From contig CAJUQG010000001.1 in NCBI GenBank assembly GCA_910588025.1, positions 33,625 to 97,624 of the forward strand: 64,000 nucleotides of DNA, given 5' to 3'. Positions 61,501 through 64,000 of this stretch are shown here, one piece after another. Position numbers and translations under genes: made by a program. The stretch is from an uncultured Bacilli bacterium. Its GTDB lineage: Bacteria; Bacillota_I; Bacilli_A; RF39; UBA660. Every line of letters begins with the position of its first letter. Position 1 is the stretch's first letter. The notes beneath the pieces were generated by a model, which worked only from the letters and a program-made list of their open reading frames with translations, had not been told where the DNA came from and searched no databases.

Positions 61501-62260
61501 CATTACCACCATTCGGTTTACTTGGGTTTGGGTCTCCAGTAATTATTAATTCATAAACTTTAACAATCGTTTTTCCATTTGTTTCAATTGTCACTGTGAT
61601 ATATACTTTTCCAGGACGTATCGGTGTTATTACGATTAAACCGTCTCGAACTTCTGCTTTCGCAATGGTTTCGTCACTTGAAGTTACCGTAATTCTGCCA
61701 GTTACTCCTTCTAATTCGAAAGAAAACACTTTTTGATTTGTAAAATTAATATTTATGGTGTCTGAATCTTGGAAAAAATGAATTTTCTGATCTTGTGGTT
61801 TTACTTCTAATTTTGCGAGTGCTTTATAAATTTTTCCGTTTGTTTCTGCTTGTAAAATAATATCTACAATTCCAGCTTGCTTTGGATTAATCACTACATA
61901 ATCATCTTGTACATAGCATGTGGCAATATTTGCATCACTAGTTGAACAAATAATTTCAGAAGGATTTATATTTTTATAAAAGTAGCTTAGTTTTACTTTA
62001 GAATCTCCTACATAAACCTCAAAAGCATCTGCACTGAATCTTAAATCTTTATTTAAAATGATCTCTGGATTGTTTGTATTATCATCAATTGTAAAATTAC
62101 CTTCATTACGAAATAAATCACCAATTTTACCCCAAAAATTGGAAGTACAACTGGTTAATAGTAAAAGTAATAAGATAATTAAAATAATGATAAAAATGAT
62201 TCTTCTTTTTTTATTTTTGTCTTCTTCATTTTGAATTTCATTATTTTTAAAATCTTGCAT
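58532..62260 (-). CDS. Giant lipoprotein-like adhesin with cadherin-like repeats
   Basis: 1242 residues. A 20-residue charged N-terminus leads to a hydrophobic run and a lipobox-like LTSC (Cys38), so it may be lipid-anchored despite the long n-region. Ig-like/BIG-type domains (about 60-235) are followed by an Asn/Gly/Pro-rich linker and five cadherin-like beta-sandwich repeats of about 98 residues (about 278, 375, 476, 573 and 670 onward) in the order A-B-A-B-C; the A-B pair is duplicated. More beta domains follow to the C-terminus (about 765-1242), with no LPXTG. AAAGGAGG lies 8 bases before the ATG. It is 13 bases upstream of SipW 1 and 99 bases after TasA-like 1. Confidence 0.8.
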   Translation of the reverse strand: MQDFKNNEIQNEEDKNKKRRIIFIIILIILLLLLLTSCTSNFWGKIGDLFRNEGNFTIDDNTNNPEIILNKDLRFSADAFEVYVGDSKVKLSYFYKNINPSEIICSTSDANIATCYVQDDYVVINPKQAGIVDIILQAETNGKIYKALAKLEVKPQDQKIHFFQDSDTININFTNQKVFSFELEGVTGRITVTSSDETIAKAEVRDGLIVITPIRPGKVYITVTIETNGKTIVKVYELIITGDPNPSKPNGGNGNNSGGNNNTNKPTNPDKPNVPSQDSNSLLSNLTISSGKLNFNSTSFQYHVGVDANVSKVTLVATPKSSKAKLTYTLNGKPVSSLKDLNLNVGDNKVQIYVTAEDGTVSVYEVVINRASEKDNTLSNITIDHGTLNPAFDKNVLDYNVSVDSNVDEINMDAILSNPNSSVQYIYNGKEVNSLHDLSLEKGENKVEIVVTGEDGSKRTYTVTINREDDSETNKDSNSFLSNLTISSGKLNFNSLTYNYQVGVDANVSKVTLVPTLSSNKATATYSFNGKTVASLNDLELNVGDNVVIITVTAEDGTVSVYKVVINRASEKDNTLSNITIDQGSLYPTFDKNIVDYHVTVESNVDEVNMTAKPSKDTSKVEYIYNGQTVDSLDHLKLNTGKNTVQIVVTGEDGSKRTYTVVIDKKSSDDNTLSKLVASGHTLNETFESNRYDYTLNVPYVTDKLTMAAEATDPRSTISYTLNGEKINDLNNMPLKEGDNELKITVTSQSGKDQVYTVIIHRPVRSITVESPNHVISFENTPYPVVFNVLEDGNITSDYDIKDIQVKINGYQGTYEIKKDYILMNPNVSMKDKSVEMEIYYQNKVVKTNLKFEMNDYELRPEKNSYDIDFVDGHGKGNIILNTNMFNYGTTITNIPGGIRISSTKDPRIFVDVTTNANFVQLSSTSENDKVSSLAIQVDANHSGVANIKVTGSAFGYSVGTYDINVNVIAKYEVNIYANGGFFNEDILEYHFKITNLDTIKLEDYVPYKESASGNCMYYTLEKYNTKMDGTGTDYLKNAIISNLNNNLDLYAIYSSNDSYIELVLPYKYYLTDVDLFHNEEYFKAYGKDKVIYPGAHGSYVMTFDNETSKEIVITGINLEEDTICIEGKGCLNMGYVIKHSPKEATNYTYYYGSSTQHTILNKDAQTIRNGIHTERNIVFEPSGQIKIPSSGAAEISLLWEWVDQDDILDTLIGNEAANLNDRYVLYVSLDFTKLHSHCTVN
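60242..61429 (-). repeat. Duplicated 594-base A-B domain pair in the adhesin gene
   Basis: Two consecutive copies (61429-60836 and 60835-60242) encode cadherin-like domains A1-B1 and A2-B2. The A domains start SFLSNLTISSGKLNFNS or SLLSNLTISSGKLNFNS and the B domains start DNTLSNITID; the offset is 198 residues for both A and B. At the DNA level the A starts share more than 35 identical bases (61374-61413 against 60779-60818, approximately), so the duplication is fairly recent. Confidence 0.85.
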
Positions 62261-62289
62261 ACTTCTACCTCCTTTACGTTATTTAATTT

Positions 62290-62340
62290 CCAAATAAACC
62301 CATGACAATTCATAGGCTTATTTGGAAGCTAAATGCTTCC
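62290..62340 (-). other. Overlapping hairpins between TasA-like 1 and the adhesin gene
   Basis: CCAAATAAACC (62290-62300) pairs with GGCTTATTTGG (62315-62325), one G-U. GGAAGC (62324-62329) pairs with GCTTCC (62335-62340). The two stems share two bases, so they partly exclude each other. No T-run follows on the minus strand, so this is more likely an mRNA-stability or partial-attenuation element than a full terminator. Confidence 0.45.
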
Positions 62341-62359
62341 AGTCATTCAAGACTAATAA

Positions 62360-63097
62360 TTATTTTGCATAAGTATCAGTTACTTGAGTTGCTGTAACAG
62401 TTACATTAAATTCAACTTTATCAGCTGTTACTGATAAGTTTTCTCCCATAAATGTATCAAGTGCATTTACTTCATCATTAGTTAATGTACCTTCAACATT
62501 GATTGGTTCCCATACCCAAGAAATTGTATATCCTTTAGTAAATGAACCTGGTTCATAACTATTAGCATTATTATAAGCTGCTAAAGCTGCTTTTAATTCA
62601 GCAAAAGTCATATTTGCTTTAGTTCCAGTAGCTAATGTTCCATCAGCCTTTTTAATAGTATATCTTAAAGGATGATATTCGCTAGTAGCATCAGCAGTTT
62701 GTGTTTTACTAATTACTAAATTACCATCAGCATCTTTACCATAGTAAACCATGAAATCATTTGCTGTCTTAAGATCTACATTTAAAGTAAATCTTGTTTC
62801 CATATTACCAGATAATTCAAATGTATATTCACCAGTAGTTCCTGGAGCAACAACATTTTCACCAGCAGTTAAAGTTTGAACATATACATCATTCTTAAAA
62901 GAATATGATTCAGCAAATAAATTAATATTTTGTTCAGTTGTAACCTTATTACCATCTAATAATAGTTCCCATTTAGCAACTCTAGCTTCATCTGTCATAT
63001 CAATTTTAGAAGTATATTTAGCATAAGTTCCACTTACTGAATAAGCAGTAACAGTAACTAACATAACTAAAACTGTTAAAATAGACATCTTTTTCAT
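62360..63097 (-). CDS. TasA/camelysin-like secreted protein 1
   Basis: 245 residues, the typical length. Signal segment (residues 4-22: MSILTVLVMLVTVTAYSVS), then GTYAKYTSKIDMTDEARVAKWELL, the SipW-dependent signature shared with the second TasA-like protein. The mature domain has EYTFELSGNMETRFTLNVDL, as in camelysin/TasA sandwiches, ending TVTATQVTDTYAK; no cysteine is seen. Probably a secreted fibre subunit. AAAGGAGGTGA is the strongest ribosome-binding site of the window, suggesting abundant production. Three hairpins separate it from the upstream peptidase gene. Confidence 0.82.
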   Translation of the reverse strand: MKKMSILTVLVMLVTVTAYSVSGTYAKYTSKIDMTDEARVAKWELLLDGNKVTTEQNINLFAESYSFKNDVYVQTLTAGENVVAPGTTGEYTFELSGNMETRFTLNVDLKTANDFMVYYGKDADGNLVISKTQTADATSEYHPLRYTIKKADGTLATGTKANMTFAELKAALAAYNNANSYEPGSFTKGYTISWVWEPINVEGTLTNDEVNALDTFMGENLSVTADKVEFNVTVTATQVTDTYAK

Positions 63098-63128
63098 TTA
63101 TGTTTCACCTCCTTTAATACATATTTTT

Positions 63129-63195
63129 ATGCATAGTACTATGCATAGAAGGTTATATCCTTCTAATCTATGTAAACGCCTTTATGGCTGTTTAC
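63129..63195 (-). other. Three consecutive stem-loops ahead of TasA-like 1
   Basis: ATGCATAGTACTATGCAT (63129-63146) is a perfect 18-base palindrome. AGAAGG (63147-63152) pairs with CCTTCT (63159-63164). GTAAACGCC (63172-63180) pairs with GGC-T-GTTTAC (63186-63195). They fill nearly the whole gap between the peptidase and TasA-like genes and end just before the ribosome-binding site. Confidence 0.7.
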
Positions 63196-63204
63196 CAAAT
63201 TCAA

Positions 63205-63876
63205 CTAAGCCTTTTTCGATGGCTTATTACTTTTCTTAGAAGAAGTTGATTTTGTTACTTTAGTTTTTTCTTCTTTTTCTAGCTGTTCTTGTAACTCTTT
63301 CATTCTTTTATATTCTAAGAATTCCTGTCTTTCTATCTCTTGACGTTTTTTGGTAGAAATCATAAATCCAATACCAAACCCAATCGTTATAATAAATGCA
63401 ATTAATACAATCGTCATTGGTTCTGAAAGTTTTTTCATAATAGATCCAATACCAGGAATACGACCTATATAAATACCTTCTACATCTTTAAGCTCTACTA
63501 AGTTACGATCTTGAGATGAGTTATTATCCCCTTTTGTGATGAAATATGTTTGTCCATCTTTTACCACAACATCTATAATTCTATGAGTTGTTACAGTACC
63601 AGCTGCATCGCGAAAAGCAATAACATCATCTACTTGTAAAGCGGATGGATCAACAATTTTAGTAATGATTAAATCCCCTTTTCGAATTTCTGTTTCCATT
63701 GATCCTGATAAGACCATAAATGGTTTATATCCAAATATGCTTGGAACCACATCTTCATTTGTCTTTGCTTGAAACATAATGCTAAGATTCATTATCAGCA
63801 TTGGAATAAGTATCACACATGCAACGATAACAATCCAATTACTTACTGATTGATACCATTTTTTTCCCTTTTTCAT
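63205..63876 (-). CDS. sipW: SipW-type signal peptidase 2
   Basis: 223 residues. S26B signal peptidase with Ser59 (LSGSMETEI) and His98 (TTHRI), and KGDNNSSQDRNLV with the conserved Asp; no general-base Lys. Helices at about 12-34 and 158-180. The cytoplasmic tail holds QEFLEYKRMKELQEQ and ends in a Lys/Ser-rich stretch, a shorter version of the tail of SipW 1. ATG 63876 follows TGGTGA; the GTG at 63888 lies upstream of that site. It precedes TasA-like 1 by 107 bases and should process it. Confidence 0.88.
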   Translation of the reverse strand: MKKGKKWYQSVSNWIVIVACVILIPMLIMNLSIMFQAKTNEDVVPSIFGYKPFMVLSGSMETEIRKGDLIITKIVDPSALQVDDVIAFRDAAGTVTTHRIIDVVVKDGQTYFITKGDNNSSQDRNLVELKDVEGIYIGRIPGIGSIMKKLSEPMTIVLIAFIITIGFGIGFMISTKKRQEIERQEFLEYKRMKELQEQLEKEEKTKVTKSTSSKKSNKPSKKA

Positions 63877-63894
63877 TACTTTCACCACATTTCT

Positions 63895-64000
63895 TTATTC
63901 TTTATCTAACGTTCTTACACGAGATCGTCCTCTATCTTCTTCTATTTCTTCAGATGTTTCAGCTTCTAATTCATCTTTTTTTGTTTCTTCTTGTAGTTTT
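63895..64000 (-). CDS. C-terminal end of an acidic protein upstream of SipW 2 (cut by the edge)
   Basis: An open minus-strand frame enters from the right edge and ends in TAA at 63895-63897. The visible 34 residues are highly charged (KLQEETKKDELEAETSEE then RGRSRVRTLDKE). The stop lies 18 bases before the SipW 2 start codon, so the two are probably co-transcribed and the cluster extends beyond the window. The function cannot be judged. Confidence 0.65.
   Translation of the reverse strand, partial: KLQEETKKDELEAETSEEIEEDRGRSRVRTLDKE

Noticed and set aside
63129..63195. CRISPR array or inverted terminal repeats of an insertion sequence
   Set aside because: The three stems differ from each other in sequence and have no repeat-spacer periodicity and no transposase frame.
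1..64000. Mycoplasma-type genetic code (TGA as Trp)
   Set aside because: TGA ends several clear genes (mutS, the 9871 gene, the 43186 gene) and Trp is encoded by TGG throughout; code 11 applies.

Overview
The window is an AT-rich (about 30% GC by eye) bacterial chromosome segment from a low-GC Gram-positive (Bacillota). TGA is used as a stop (for example at the ends of mutS and of the 9871-10266 gene), so this is the standard bacterial code and not the Mycoplasma code. Three genes belong to the endospore programme: spoIVB with its catalytic triad intact, spoIIM, and an uninterrupted sigK. This points to a spore-forming or recently spore-forming lineage, probably an uncultured gut Bacilli/Erysipelotrichia-like or Clostridia-like organism. 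The species cannot be named from the sequence.

Region by region. 1-7.1 kb (+): grpE (cut by the edge), dnaK, pepF, dnaJ, then two envelope proteins. 7.2-17.7 kb (+): mtaB, an unusual sigma-70-like protein, recD2, two tandem kinase-like paralogues, mutS, nusB. 17.7-21.2 kb (+): a frameshifted gene remnant, xseA, xseB and an archaeal-type proS. 21.3-27.1 kb (+): spoIVB, two zinc-ribbon membrane proteins, spoIIM, mnmA and a helix-turn-helix regulator, with a 31-residue membrane protein on the opposite strand. 27.1-31.0 kb: an AT-rich gene-poor stretch, a membrane protein with a coding-like tail beyond its stop codon, a DUF2726 protein, a ZIP transporter, a 44-residue Asn-rich protein behind a sigma-G-like promoter, and xerD. 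31.1-37.2 kb: rarA-gpsA (+), then on the minus strand herA, a GH25 lysozyme, 6S RNA and tcdA. 37.3-45.6 kb (-): miaA, then a T-box-controlled operon with a degenerate HisRS-like gene, a small unknown, aspS (archaeal type), asnS and gatCAB. 45.8-51.4 kb: an ABC exporter (+), and yqeG-yqeH-GNAT-mutL (-). 51.5-55.0 kb: hemolysin III and sigK (+), then an unknown repetitive protein, divIVA and sepF (-).

55.1-64.0 kb (-) is the most distinctive part. It is a contiguous cluster with two SipW-type (Ser-His) signal peptidases, two TasA/camelysin-like proteins, a 1242-residue putative lipoprotein carrying five cadherin-like sandwich repeats, and a 579-residue exported protein. Each TasA-like gene lies directly downstream of one of the peptidases or of the adhesin. 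The intergenic leaders are rich in hairpins and have very strong ribosome-binding sites. It reads as a secreted fibre or matrix system more elaborate than the classical tapA-sipW-tasA operon.

Housekeeping logic: translation genes dominate (indirect amidation by GatCAB, AsnRS, AspRS, ProRS, and the tRNA modifiers MiaA, MnmA, MtaB and TcdA), together with DNA repair (MutS, MutL, RecD2, ExoVII, RarA) and division (DivIVA, SepF). Many promoters here are TGnTATAAT extended -10 elements. No tRNA, rRNA, CRISPR array, insertion sequence or prophage was seen.
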